Positions 26,943 to 36,028 of a stretch of DNA of 64,000 nucleotides are shown one piece after another. This DNA is from Opitutaceae bacterium. GTDB lineage: Bacteria > Verrucomicrobiota > Verrucomicrobiia > Opitutales > Opitutaceae. Position numbers and translations under genes: made by a program. The stretch covers positions 47,833 through 111,832 of the forward strand of contig JAUSID010000110.1 of assembly GCA_030648295.1 (NCBI GenBank), given 5' to 3'. Under the pieces are notes generated by a model that was not told the DNA's origin, searched no databases, and saw only the letters and a list, made by a program, of their open reading frames with translations. The first letter of the stretch is position 1; every line of letters starts with the position of its first letter.

Positions 26943-26962
26943 TAAGGGACAGGTTGATAACG
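26943..26962 (+). repeat. Family H repeat, copy 5
   Basis: TAAGGGACAGGTTGATAACG, taken as the consensus. It lies 63 bases after copy 4, a spacing close to the 56 bases between copies 2 and 3. Confidence 0.8.
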
Positions 26963-27113
26963 CAGCGCGCTCCCGCCGGTCCGCCTCGATTGCCGAACGC
27001 GCAATCCCGTGCCTTATGCGAGCGTAAGCTTGCCTCGTATCACGTCCCGGGTGCTCGACGTCGCTCGCCGTGGAACGGCGAGACGTTATGACCGGAGGCG
27101 ATTCCCGGGCGAA

Positions 27114-29450
27114 ATGCGCAGCTCCATCACGTCCTCTCTGTTTTCCTCAGTGGCACTCATCATTGCCGGCCTCGGTTTTCAGCTGGCGACAGCGCCGGGC
27201 CAAGTGCCGGGAACCAATGAAACCTATGCCGGCTCCGAAAGCTGCCGTGACTGCCACGAACGATTTCACACCCTATGGTCCACTTCGCACCACGGGCGCG
27301 CGATGCAGCCATTCACGGACGAGCTCGCGCGTGACCAGCTTTCGGCGCACGCCGAAGCGGTCGCGGTCGGCCGCTACCGGTTCCGCGCCGAGCCGGAGCG
27401 GGCGCGGGTAGTCGAGACGGGGCCGGAGGGCGAAAAGCCGTATCCGATCCTACATGCCGTGGGCGGCAAGAACGTGTTTTATTTTCTCACACCGCTCGAC
27501 CGCGGACGGCTCCAGGTCCTTCCGCTCGCTTACGATGTAAATCGCCGTGAGTGGTTCGACACCGCTCTCAGTGCGATGCGGCATTTCGGAGACGCCCAGG
27601 ATTCCCCAATTTTCTGGAAAGAGCCCCCCTACACTTTCAACACCTCCTGCTACAACTGCCACGTCAGCCAGCTGGCGAAGAACTACGATCCGGCGACCGA
27701 CTCCTACCGCACGAAATGGGCCGAGCCGGGCATCAACTGCGAAACCTGCCACGGCCCCGCGGCCGAGCACGTCCGCGCCGCCCGCGCCTTGCCGGCCGGT
27801 GCGCCGATGCCGGATCCCAAACTCATTGTCGCGAGGGAACTGACGCCGGCGCAGACGAATGCGATGTGCGGCAGCTGCCACGCCAAGCTTACGGTGCTGA
27901 CGACGACGTTCCGGCCCGGTGATCGGTTCTACGATCACTTCGGGCTGGCAACACTGGAGGATCGCGACTTCCACCCCGACGGCCGCGACCTCGGCGAAAA
28001 CTTCACCATGACCACGTGGAGGCTGAGCCCCTGCGCGCAATCCGGCCGGCTCGATTGCGTCGACTGTCACACGTCGAGCGGCCGCTACAAGTTTCGGACC
28101 GGCAATCCCAACGCCGCCTGCATGCCTTGCCACGAAAAGCGGGTGGCGAACGTCGAGGAGCACTCGCACCACGCGGCAGACAGCGTCGGCAGCCGCTGCA
28201 TCGCGTGCCACATGCCGATGACGGAGTTTGCCCGGATGCGCCGCACCGATCATTCGATGCGAGCGCCCACCCCGGCGACGACAATTGCATTCGGTTCGCC
28301 GAACGCCTGCACCTTGTGCCACGACGATCACCCCGCGGCCTGGGCTGACAAATTTGTCCGCGAGTGGCGGACGCGCGATTACCAGGCACCGGTGCTTCAG
28401 CGCGGCGGCTGGATTGCCGCGGCGCGCAAAGGCGACTGGTCGAAGCTGCCGGAAATCGTCGCCTACCTGAGCCGCGCCGAGCGCGAGGAAATCTGGAGCG
28501 CCTCGCTCGTGCAGTTGTTGCGCGGCTGCTCCGACCCATCGAAATGGCCGGCCGTTCTCGCGTGTCTGCAGGACGCGTCGCCGCTGGTGCGAACCGCGGC
28601 GGTCGACGCCCTCGGTGATGAACCACGGCCGGAATTCGTGCGGGCGGTAGTCGCCGCAACGCGCGACGATTACCGTCTCGTTCGCGTGCATGCCGCCGCG
28701 ATCGCGTCCGGCCTGCCGCGCGACTCGCTGAGTGAAGCGGACCGGCGCTCGGTCGATGCGGCGACGGCCGAGTATCTCGCCTCGTTGAAAGTGCGGCCCG
28801 ACGACTCGATGTCGCGCTACAACCTGGGGAATTTCCATTTCAGTCGCGGTGATTACGCCGCCGCGATCGACGAGTTCACGGCGGCGAGCAAGTTCTCCCC
28901 GCAAAACCTGCCACCGCTCGCCAACCGGGCCCTGGCCCATGCCGCGCTGGGGCAGAACGACAAGGCGGAGGCGAGCCTGCGCCAGGCGCTCGCCATCGAT
29001 CCCAATCACGCGGCCGTCAACCTGAACCTCGGCATGCTGCTGGCGGAAATGCGGCGACCCGAGCAGGCCGAGCAGGCGTTTCGCACCGCGTTCAAGAGTG
29101 ACCCGCAACTCGCCGCCGCCGCCTACAACCTCGGCATCCTGCTCGCCCGCGATCGTCCCGACGAGTCGCTGGAGTGGTGCCGGCGGGCCGCCACGCTCCG
29201 ACCAAACGAGCCACGCTATGGCTACACCCTCGGATATTTCCTGGCCACGCGTGGCCAGCTGGACGAAGCGGCCCGCGTATTGGAGTCACTGATTCAGCGG
29301 CAGCCCGCCATGTCGGACATCTATTTTCTGCTTGGCTCGATTTACGAGCGACAGAACCGGCCCGCCGAGGTCTCGCGCGTGTACCGCGCCGCCGCGGCCA
29401 ACTCCACATTACCGCCGGCAGAACGGCTGCGTTTCCAACTCGGCCCGTAG
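27114..29450 (+). CDS. Octaheme cytochrome c with HEAT-like and TPR regions
   Basis: Exported 778-aa protein. ATG 27114 gives a signal peptide (MRSSITSSLFSSVALIIAGL); upstream extension is unsupported. Eight CxxCH haem sites are visible: CRDCH, CYNCH, CETCH, CGSCH, CVDCH, CMPCH, CIACH and CTLCH, all within the first 410 or so residues. A helical HEAT-like stretch (about 430-560) follows, and then about six tetratricopeptide repeats (about 575-775, e.g. YNLGNFHFSRGDYAAAIDEF). The cytochrome part resembles the cytochrome c554/perC-type domain found in multiheme TPR proteins of Planctomycetes and Verrucomicrobiota. It probably acts in periplasmic electron transfer with TPR docking; partners are unknown. 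A peroxiredoxin gene follows. Confidence 0.85.
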   Translation: MRSSITSSLFSSVALIIAGLGFQLATAPGQVPGTNETYAGSESCRDCHERFHTLWSTSHHGRAMQPFTDELARDQLSAHAEAVAVGRYRFRAEPERARVVETGPEGEKPYPILHAVGGKNVFYFLTPLDRGRLQVLPLAYDVNRREWFDTALSAMRHFGDAQDSPIFWKEPPYTFNTSCYNCHVSQLAKNYDPATDSYRTKWAEPGINCETCHGPAAEHVRAARALPAGAPMPDPKLIVARELTPAQTNAMCGSCHAKLTVLTTTFRPGDRFYDHFGLATLEDRDFHPDGRDLGENFTMTTWRLSPCAQSGRLDCVDCHTSSGRYKFRTGNPNAACMPCHEKRVANVEEHSHHAADSVGSRCIACHMPMTEFARMRRTDHSMRAPTPATTIAFGSPNACTLCHDDHPAAWADKFVREWRTRDYQAPVLQRGGWIAAARKGDWSKLPEIVAYLSRAEREEIWSASLVQLLRGCSDPSKWPAVLACLQDASPLVRTAAVDALGDEPRPEFVRAVVAATRDDYRLVRVHAAAIASGLPRDSLSEADRRSVDAATAEYLASLKVRPDDSMSRYNLGNFHFSRGDYAAAIDEFTAASKFSPQNLPPLANRALAHAALGQNDKAEASLRQALAIDPNHAAVNLNLGMLLAEMRRPEQAEQAFRTAFKSDPQLAAAAYNLGILLARDRPDESLEWCRRAATLRPNEPRYGYTLGYFLATRGQLDEAARVLESLIQRQPAMSDIYFLLGSIYERQNRPAEVSRVYRAAAANSTLPPAERLRFQLGP

Positions 29451-29462
29451 CGCTCAGCCCAC

Positions 29463-29491
29463 ACGTAGCAGCCGAGGTGACGAGGCTGGAC
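29463..29491 (+). repeat. Family I repeat
   Basis: CGTAGCAGCCGAGGTGACGA then GGCTGGA. Related copies lie at 38886 and 56823. It occupies the gap between the cytochrome and peroxiredoxin genes. Confidence 0.75.
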
Positions 29492-29577
29492 CGACCGGCG
29501 ATGAAAAGCATTCGATCCGGTGAAAAACGGGAATGCGCAGGAATAAATCGCGCCGTGAAGTGCTCAAATTTCCACTC

Positions 29578-30144
29578 ATGCGTTCCCTGTCCCACCACCT
29601 CGCGGTCCTGTTCACTCTTGTCGTTGGATCTTCGCGCATCGTCGCCGCGGATGCGGTCGCACCGAAGGTTGGGCAGCCGGCGCGAAATTTCACGCTCTCG
29701 ACGCTCGATGATCGCACGGTCGAACTGCGTTCGCTCACGGCCAAAGGCCCAGTCGTCCTCGTCGTGCTGCGGGGCTGGCCAGGATACCAGTGCCCGGTTT
29801 GCACGCGGCAGGTCAACGACTTCGTCTCGCGCGCGGATAACTTCGTTGCCCGCGGCGCGCAGGTGATCATGGTGTACCCCGGGCCGGCCGGGGACTTGAA
29901 GGCACACGCGAGCGAATTCCTCGAGAACAAGCAGTGGCCGCGTGATTTTATTTTCGTCCTCGATCCCGCGTATTCGTTGACGGAGTCATACGGGTTGCGG
30001 TGGAACGCGAAGAATGAAACGGCGTATCCCTCCACGTTTGTGATCGACCGCGGCGGCATCATCCGTTTCGCGCTAGTCAGTACCACCCACGGCGGCCGCG
30101 CGTCGGCGCAGGCCGCGCTCGATGCGCTGCCGCCGCGCGAATGA
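29578..30144 (+). CDS. Secreted peroxiredoxin (AhpC/TSA family)
   Basis: A 188-aa thioredoxin-fold protein. ATG 29578 gives a signal peptide (MRSLSHHLAVLFTLVVGSSR, then AAD); an in-frame ATG at 29533 adds 15 basic residues without a better fit. The domain begins PKVGQPARNFTLSTLDD. Cys72 and Cys75 in GYQCPVCTRQ are the peroxidatic Cys and a second Cys in a CxxC arrangement. Typical roles are reduction of hydrogen or alkyl peroxides using a thiol donor. It lies 127 bases after the octaheme cytochrome on the same strand and may protect that electron-transfer system. Confidence 0.85.
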   Translation: MRSLSHHLAVLFTLVVGSSRIVAADAVAPKVGQPARNFTLSTLDDRTVELRSLTAKGPVVLVVLRGWPGYQCPVCTRQVNDFVSRADNFVARGAQVIMVYPGPAGDLKAHASEFLENKQWPRDFIFVLDPAYSLTESYGLRWNAKNETAYPSTFVIDRGGIIRFALVSTTHGGRASAQAALDALPPRE

Positions 30145-30209
30145 GATCGCGTGGCTACTCGTCGGCGAAGAATTGCCGGGCCAGTTCCAGTGCGGTTTGG
30201 CCGCGCCAG

Positions 30210-31388
30210 CTACTTCGCCGCGATCACGGCGTCACCAAAACGCTTCCGCACTTTCGCTTCGTCCACGATGACGATGTAAACCTGGCACACGCCGGATTCG
30301 TCGGAATCGTACATGACCATGCTGCCGTCGGGGCTCCAGCTGGGATTCGGATGCGTCCACGCGTGGCTGCGCGCATGCGTCCGCGGCGTCTTCGCCAGCT
30401 TCTCGACCCGGCCATCCGCGAGGTGAATCAGCAGCAGATAATCCAGGTACGGACCGGTGGTATTGTTGTAGCAGTCGGTCACCGCCATCGTGAGCTGCGG
30501 ATTCACCGAAGCATGCGTGCCCGTGGTCTTCGAAATTACGCGGCGTGAACTGCCGTCGATGGCCTGATAGACGAGCCCCTCGCTCTTCGGGCCGGCAAAG
30601 ATGACATGCCTGCTGTCCGGCCCCCAGCTGTGGTGATGACCATAATCGCCGAGCCGCCGGAAGTTCTTCCCGTCCGCAGCGATTAGGTACAGTTCCTTCA
30701 CCGTTGGGGGCGTGAACTTGTACGTCACCCGATCCTCGTGCTCGTTCGAGAATCCGATCATGAAGGTCTTGCGGTCCGGGCTCCACTTCGGGTTGCGGAC
30801 CGCCGCGGGCGACTTGTCGAGCAGTTCCTTGTGCGGCGAAAGCGCGTAGCACATCGCATTGGTGATGTGGATCGGCCCCTTGCGGTATTCCTCCTTGCTG
30901 CGGACGAACTCATCCGACGGCGGCCGCGACACCCGGTTGCCCTGCAAATCGCACGCGCCGGTTTCGCCCCAATACACCCGCCGGCCATCCGGACTCCACA
31001 CGGCATTGGTGCCGGTGTGCATGTTGTAGGGAACATTGTCCATCAGCCGCCGAAAATTCGATCCGTCGGCGTCCATGACCCAGATCGCTCCGATCTTCGA
31101 CTGCGCGGAAGGCTGGCCGACGGCCCAAAGCATCTTGGTCATGTCCGGATTCCACGGCTGCTCGCTGTAATAGCAGTGCTTGTCGTTGGTCTTCGACACC
31201 GTCATCCGCCAGATCGTGCGGCCGGTTTCCGGATCGCGGTAAATCTGCCGCTCGCCACCTTTGCGCGCCGGGTCGGCGGCGGCAGCCAGGCCCACCTGAG
31301 ATATCAGGATTGCAGATACGATGCCGGCGAGCCGCCGCAGGGTGGCGGCGCAAAACCGGGGCGAGCGAGGAAGGGAAAGCAGAGGCAT
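30210..31388 (-). CDS. Secreted PD40/oligogalacturonate-lyase-like beta-propeller protein
   Basis: A 392-aa exported protein starting at 31388 (MPLLSLPRSPRFCAATLRRL, then a hydrophobic stretch cleaved after LAAAA). It contains repeated WD40-like PD40 blades: NAVWSPDGRRVYWGETG, NPKWSPDRKTFMIGFSN, HSWGPDSRHVIFAGP and NPSWSPDGSMVMYDSDE. The arrangement and the His-rich YGHHHSWGPDSRHV segment resemble oligogalacturonate-lyase-type propellers (PL22), which use His residues around a metal ion. Lyase activity is only possible, not shown; a binding propeller is the alternative. It diverges from a sulfatase gene. Confidence 0.7.
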   Translation of the reverse strand: MPLLSLPRSPRFCAATLRRLAGIVSAILISQVGLAAAADPARKGGERQIYRDPETGRTIWRMTVSKTNDKHCYYSEQPWNPDMTKMLWAVGQPSAQSKIGAIWVMDADGSNFRRLMDNVPYNMHTGTNAVWSPDGRRVYWGETGACDLQGNRVSRPPSDEFVRSKEEYRKGPIHITNAMCYALSPHKELLDKSPAAVRNPKWSPDRKTFMIGFSNEHEDRVTYKFTPPTVKELYLIAADGKNFRRLGDYGHHHSWGPDSRHVIFAGPKSEGLVYQAIDGSSRRVISKTTGTHASVNPQLTMAVTDCYNNTTGPYLDYLLLIHLADGRVEKLAKTPRTHARSHAWTHPNPSWSPDGSMVMYDSDESGVCQVYIVIVDEAKVRKRFGDAVIAAK

Positions 31389-31834
31389 GACGTTGTTGGG
31401 GTGCGCACAAGTCATGAACGCGAGCCGCCGCCGAAGCAATCTCGCGCGAAACTGATAGCGCGCCGCCGGGGGCGGAGCCGAGCAGGGAAGACGGCGCGTA
31501 GCGGAAGCCGTGAGGCTTTCGCCGTGAGCGAATCGGCGAAACCCGCCAGAGGCGGGCAAGCGTTTACCCGCCTTCGGCGGGCTCACGCGTTCCGCTACGC
31601 AAAAACGATTCAACCCCGATTCGTTTTGTGGTGTCCACTTGCGTCCATTCACGTCCATTCGGCGTCGACTGAATTGCGGCGAGGATCGCGCGCGGGCGCG
31701 GCGTGGCTGCACAAACACACCCCGTCGCTTCGCGACACCCCTCTCGAGAGGTGACCCGGAATCAAACGCTCCCGCCGCGAGCTCTCGACAACGCGCGAGT
31801 CTGTCGCCCAACTCGGGACCGTCCTTTTTTGCCG
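31389..31834. other. Divergent intergenic region with a large palindrome
   Basis: This 446-bp region separates the PD40 gene (minus) from the sulfatase gene (plus) and should hold both promoters. It contains a 105-bp nested palindrome (31496-31600) and a family E half copy (31636-31675). No coding sequence is supported. Confidence 0.5.
31496..31600. repeat. Family J nested palindrome
   Basis: The outer arms GCGTAGCGGAAGCCGTGAG (31496-31514) and CTCACGCGTTCCGCTACGC (31582-31600) match at 17 of 19 positions. Inside lie two hairpins, ACCCGCCAGAGGCGGGC and ACCCGCCTTCGGCGGGC, in tandem. The whole can fold as a cruciform or, transcribed, as a branched stem. Confidence 0.8.
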
Positions 31835-33418
31835 ATGACGTCCCTTCTTCGTTTTCCTCCCCGGCAGCCCGCCTTGCACATTCGGCGCCCGAATCGAACC
31901 AGCCGGTGCTGGTCGCTCGCCGCGATTCTGCTCGGCACGATCAGCGTGGCGGCAGGTGCGACGACGACGCCGAAAAACGTTCTCTTCCTCATCGCCGACG
32001 ACCTGAACAATCTGCTCGGCTGCTACGGTGACCCGCGGGCCCGGACGCCGAACATCGATCGACTGGCCGCGCGTGGCGTGCGGTTCGACCGCGCGTATTG
32101 CTCGTTTCCACTTTGCGGTCCCAGCCGTAATTCGATGCTGACCGGACTTTATCCGAACAGCACCGGCATCCTCGGCAATTCCCAGATCTTCCGGCAGACG
32201 ATTCCGGACCACGTCAGTCTGCCGCAGGCGTTCCGGCATGCCGGATATCTGGCGACTCGGATCGGAAAACTGTACCACTATGCCGTGCCCACCTCGATCG
32301 GCACGGACGGGCACGACGATCCGGCGTCGTGGGAAATCGAGATCAATCCGGCGGGGGTCGATCGACTGGCCGAGCAATCGAAAATCAACAGCCTCATCCC
32401 CGGGCAGTACGGCGGGACGTTGAGCTGGTATGCCTCGCCCACGAGTGATGCCGGGCACACCGACGGCAAAATTGCAGCCGACGCGGAGTGGGTGCTCGAG
32501 CGCTGCGCGAAACAAAAGGACCGGCCATTCTTCCTCGCGGTCGGATTCTTCCGGCCGCACACGCCGTTCGTCGCGCCCAGGAAACCGTATTTCGATTATT
32601 ACCCGGTTAAGGACATGCCGGTCGTCCAGGGTGTGAAGGAGGATCAGGCCGACCTACCGCCGGCCGCGCTCGCCAGCTACAAGAAGGAACAGGACAAGCT
32701 GACCGACGATCTTCGCCGCGAGATTCTCCAGGCCTATTACGCCAGTATCAGCCTGATGGATGCACAGGTCGGCCGCGTGGTCGCGGCGCTCGATCGACTC
32801 GGACTGGCGGATAACACCATCATCGTGTTCACGAGCGATCACGGGTACCACACCGGCCAGCACGGCCTGTGGCAGAAGCAGAGCCTGTTCGAGGAGAGCG
32901 CCCGCGTGCCGCTGCTAATCGTGGCACCGGGAATCTCCACGAATGCCACCGTCGCGGCCACTCCGGTGAGCCACGTGGACCTTTACCCGACGCTGGCGGA
33001 ACTCGCGGGCATCCAGCCGCCCACCAACGTGCAGGGCCAAAGCCTCGTTCCGATCCTGCGCAACGCGTCGACCGCGGGTCGGGGGTGGGCGCTCACCCAG
33101 GTGATGCGGAGTGAAGCCGGTCGCGGCGGCGGAGGCGGAAAGAAGAAAGCCGGGCTTGGCCGTTTCGCCGGCTACAGCCTGCGCACACCGCGCTGGCGCT
33201 ACACCGAGTGGGGCGAGGGCCAGCAGGGCCGCGAACTGTACGACCACGACGCCGATCCGAAGGAGATCACCAACCTCGCGACCGTTTCCGCGCACGCCCA
33301 AACCGTCGCGGAGTTATCGAGGCAGCTGCGCGCCGCGGTTAAAACAACGTTTCCGCCGTCCGGCACGCGGCCGGAATTGAAGGAGGGAATGTGGCTGCCC
33401 TTGCTCACTTCGCCGTAG
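31835..33418 (+). CDS. Secreted sulfatase, iduronate-2-sulfatase-like
   Basis: A 527-aa type I sulfatase. ATG 31835 gives a signal peptide with a basic N-terminus and a hydrophobic stretch (CWSLAAILLGTISVAAGA). The metal site NVLFLIADDLNNLLGCYGD is followed by FPLCGPSRNSMLTGLYPN with Cys94 as the formylglycine precursor in a CGPSR motif. GFFRPHTPFVAP, FTSDHGYHTGQHGLWQKQ and the C-terminal LYDHDADPKEITNLA match the iduronate-2-sulfatase-like subgroup. That group removes 2-O-sulfate from uronic or related sugars in polysaccharides. It differs clearly from the other sulfatase in the window (CSPSR type). Confidence 0.9.
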   Translation: MTSLLRFPPRQPALHIRRPNRTSRCWSLAAILLGTISVAAGATTTPKNVLFLIADDLNNLLGCYGDPRARTPNIDRLAARGVRFDRAYCSFPLCGPSRNSMLTGLYPNSTGILGNSQIFRQTIPDHVSLPQAFRHAGYLATRIGKLYHYAVPTSIGTDGHDDPASWEIEINPAGVDRLAEQSKINSLIPGQYGGTLSWYASPTSDAGHTDGKIAADAEWVLERCAKQKDRPFFLAVGFFRPHTPFVAPRKPYFDYYPVKDMPVVQGVKEDQADLPPAALASYKKEQDKLTDDLRREILQAYYASISLMDAQVGRVVAALDRLGLADNTIIVFTSDHGYHTGQHGLWQKQSLFEESARVPLLIVAPGISTNATVAATPVSHVDLYPTLAELAGIQPPTNVQGQSLVPILRNASTAGRGWALTQVMRSEAGRGGGGGKKKAGLGRFAGYSLRTPRWRYTEWGEGQQGRELYDHDADPKEITNLATVSAHAQTVAELSRQLRAAVKTTFPPSGTRPELKEGMWLPLLTSP

Positions 33419-33553
33419 CAGGATCGGCGCGGCGGAAAATGAAAGTGCGTCTGGGGTTCGAAACTGCGACGTGGAAAAAGGAGAAAGATTAAGACTAAGA
33501 GAACGAGAAAGATAAAACCGAGACCCGTTTACCGCGGGTTTCTTCGACATCCC

Positions 33554-34648
33554 GTGCTGGGGATGCTATCCGCCGTGCTGGTGTGCTGCGGCCGGATTAG
33601 CGAGGCCGGGGCGGCCGTACCGTCGGCACCACCCTACCCGCCGAGCCCGGTTATCGCGCGGGCGGAATTTGATTTCGCGACGCACCGCCGCCTCGCACCC
33701 GGCAGCGACAACTGGCCGACGACGTGGGCCGACGACAATCGGTTGTATTCAGCATGGGGAGACGGCGGTGGATTCGGCGGCACGAACAGCAAGGGGCGCG
33801 TGCTGCTCGGCATCGCGCGGGTCGACGGCGATGCGCAGGCCTATCGCGGCAAAAACGTGTGGGGCGGATTTGAGCCGGAGCATCCGGCCCAGTTTGGCGG
33901 CAAGAGCTACGGCATCCTCAGCGTTGGCGGAACCCTTTATCTCTGGCTGGCGCCGCAGCCCAACCCCCACCTCGAAAACTGCCGGATTGCGTATTCGTCC
34001 GACCATGGCGCGACCTGGCAGCTGGCCGACTGGCAGTTCGACTTCGCCGATGCGCTCACCATTCCCACCTTCCTGAATTTCGGGCGCGATTACGCGGGCG
34101 CGCGCGACCGCTACGTCTACAGCTACTACATCCACCCGACGTGGGGACCCGGACGCGCGACGAAAACCGCAGCGCACACCTTCGACGTGCATCAGCCGGG
34201 TCGCGTGTATTTGTCGCGCGTGCCGAAAGACGCGATTCTCCAGCGGCAACACTACGAGTTTTTCGCGGGCTTCGGACCGGATCGACATCCGACATGGTCC
34301 GCCGACGCCGGCGCTAAACGCCCGGTGTTCGCGGACGCTAACGGCGTCGGCTGGAATCTCAGTGTGAGTTACAATCCAGGACTGCGCCGGTACCTCCTCG
34401 CCACCGAACACGCGGAAACCCACGCGGGAAAGTTCGGGCTCTTCGATGCGCCCGAGCCGTGGGGCCCATGGACGACCGTGGCGTATGACAACAACTGGGG
34501 TGCCGGTCATATCGAGGCCACCACCTTCTATTGGAATTTTCCGACCAAGTGGCTGAGTCCCGACGGCACCCGGTTCACGCTCGTATTCACCGGCAAGAAC
34601 ACGAACGACTCGTGGAACACGGTCGCCGGCCGGTTCGTACTAAGGTAA
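33554..34648 (+). CDS. Secreted DUF4185-like (sialidase-fold) protein
   Basis: A 364-aa protein with a short signal peptide (GTG at 33554, or ATG at 33563: MLSAVLVCCGRISEAGAA). Segments such as DNWPTTWADDNRLYSAWGDG, AYSSDHGATWQ and WGPWTTVAYDNNW are typical of a five-bladed propeller of the DUF4185/glycosidase-like type. SSDHGATW is an Asp-box-like motif. It probably binds or cleaves a glycan; catalysis is not established. It lies 135 bases after the sulfatase on the same strand and may be cotranscribed with it. Confidence 0.65.
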   Translation: MLGMLSAVLVCCGRISEAGAAVPSAPPYPPSPVIARAEFDFATHRRLAPGSDNWPTTWADDNRLYSAWGDGGGFGGTNSKGRVLLGIARVDGDAQAYRGKNVWGGFEPEHPAQFGGKSYGILSVGGTLYLWLAPQPNPHLENCRIAYSSDHGATWQLADWQFDFADALTIPTFLNFGRDYAGARDRYVYSYYIHPTWGPGRATKTAAHTFDVHQPGRVYLSRVPKDAILQRQHYEFFAGFGPDRHPTWSADAGAKRPVFADANGVGWNLSVSYNPGLRRYLLATEHAETHAGKFGLFDAPEPWGPWTTVAYDNNWGAGHIEATTFYWNFPTKWLSPDGTRFTLVFTGKNTNDSWNTVAGRFVLR

Positions 34649-34741
34649 AGTTCCTGCGGTCAATTCTGTCACCGAGGTCCGGCCGCGCGCAGCCGCAATC
34701 AAGTCAATACGCCAATCCTTTGAACAGGAGGTAACGGAGCC

Positions 34742-34779
34742 GTTTCGACAGGCTCAAGGCCCCGAGCCAGCCGAGGGGG
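34742..34779. repeat. Family D repeat
   Basis: GTTTCGACAGGCTCAAGGCC then CCGAGCCAGCCGAGGGG. This is the repeat that translates as LGALSLSKR on the opposite strand. Other copies are at 38965 and 44025. Confidence 0.75.
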
Positions 34780-34821
34780 AAACGGAGGGCGCGGAAACGA
34801 ACTGGCTGTGGCTGCGCCGCC

Positions 34822-35946
34822 TTACAGCGCAGCCGGCGCGCCGAGGAACTTCGCCAGCCAGGCGTACGCCTTCTCGCGCATTTCGGGCGGGAAATCATGA
34901 GGGCAGTCGGGATGCTCGACCGCAAGCCGGTCGGCCGCGCGATGCAGCGCGAACACCGGCCGGGCGGCGGCGATGATTGCGTCGACGCTCCGCCATTTGA
35001 AATTCGTGTCACCCCGCGGCGCGATGGCCAGGAACGCCCGCGGCGCCAGTGCGCCCGCCAGTTCGTGGAAATCGAACGGGATCTCCGGCCGACCGTAATC
35101 GAGCAGCCGCGGCATGTAACGCGTCTGCGCCCAGCCCTTCTCCGGTTTCCAGCTGCGCTCGTCCATGTAATCCAGGAACGAATCGAAGCCGCAGCTCGAC
35201 ACCACGGCGCGAATCCGTTCGTCGAATACCGAGGTGTAAATCGCATTGTGGCCGCCCAGCGAATGACCGATCGCGCCGAAACCGGTCCTGGCCACGCCGG
35301 GTGTCGCCTCGAGCACGTCAAGCGCACGGATGTTGTCCCAGATCGCCTTCATCGTCCCGCTCACGTACCCCAGCGCCTTGAGGTCGGGCTGGTAGTCCGC
35401 CAATAGTGGATACGGCGGGGCGATGACCACGTAGCCGCGGTCGGCCAGCTCCTGCCCGTAGTTCCGGCCGGGTTTCGCCGCCGGACTGCCGAGCCCGACC
35501 ACGGGGCGGTTGCCCTCGGTGTTGTTCGTCGGCATCAGGCAGAGGATGCCGGGGCGTGGCTCTTTTCCGTCGCCCACGGATTTCGGCACCAGGAGAAACG
35601 CGGGCACACGACCGCCCGGTTCCGCGGTGTAAGTGATCGCGCGGCGCACGTAGGTGCCGCAATCGGTCTCGCTCTCCACCTTCACCTCGAGCGGCACGCG
35701 GCGGGCGCGGTCTGGCAGCGGGCCCATCACGTCCTGCATGCCGCGCAGAATCTCGGCGCGCCGCTGCTGCCATTCGGCCGTCGTGCGGACGGGACGCACC
35801 TGTCCGTTCGCATCGCGAAACTGGAGGAGGTTTTCGCGCTCGAGCCGCGGCGCGCCCGCAAGCTCAGCAGCGGCTGACAGGAGGCAGAGAACAGCGCCGA
35901 CCTGGAATGCGGCAGTGACACGAAACGTCTGGAAGCAATCGGTCAT
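34822..35946 (-). CDS. Secreted dienelactone-hydrolase/acetylxylan-esterase-like enzyme
   Basis: A 374-aa alpha/beta hydrolase. The start at 35946 gives a signal peptide (MTDCFQTFRVTAAFQVGAVL, cleaved near AAELAGA). FGAIGHSLGGHNAIYTSVFD carries the Ser nucleophile, APRAFLAIAPRGD the Asp region, and EHPDCPHDFPPEMREKAYAW the catalytic His. PRPGILCLMPTNNTEG forms the oxyanion side. Single-domain relatives deacetylate or de-esterify plant polysaccharides. It lies next to GH29 and sulfatase genes. It is independent of the larger two-domain hydrolase at 11071, with which it shares the fold only. Confidence 0.8.
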   Translation of the reverse strand: MTDCFQTFRVTAAFQVGAVLCLLSAAAELAGAPRLERENLLQFRDANGQVRPVRTTAEWQQRRAEILRGMQDVMGPLPDRARRVPLEVKVESETDCGTYVRRAITYTAEPGGRVPAFLLVPKSVGDGKEPRPGILCLMPTNNTEGNRPVVGLGSPAAKPGRNYGQELADRGYVVIAPPYPLLADYQPDLKALGYVSGTMKAIWDNIRALDVLEATPGVARTGFGAIGHSLGGHNAIYTSVFDERIRAVVSSCGFDSFLDYMDERSWKPEKGWAQTRYMPRLLDYGRPEIPFDFHELAGALAPRAFLAIAPRGDTNFKWRSVDAIIAAARPVFALHRAADRLAVEHPDCPHDFPPEMREKAYAWLAKFLGAPAAL

Positions 35947-36028
35947 CGGGGTTGGGGGTCACCTGATGCGGCTACGCGCCGAACTGCGCTGCAAGCCGAA
36001 TCTCGCGTCGATCAATTCGCGGATATTT

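Larger units (their letters stand above)
26760..27113. other. Upstream region of the multiheme cytochrome gene
   Basis: This 354-bp region lies between the receptor remnant and the cytochrome gene, which diverge. It contains two family H repeats (26880 and 26943) and inverted CTTGGCC/GGCCAAG strings around them. The cytochrome promoter is presumably in 26963-27113; no strong consensus was found. No coding sequence is supported. Confidence 0.5.
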
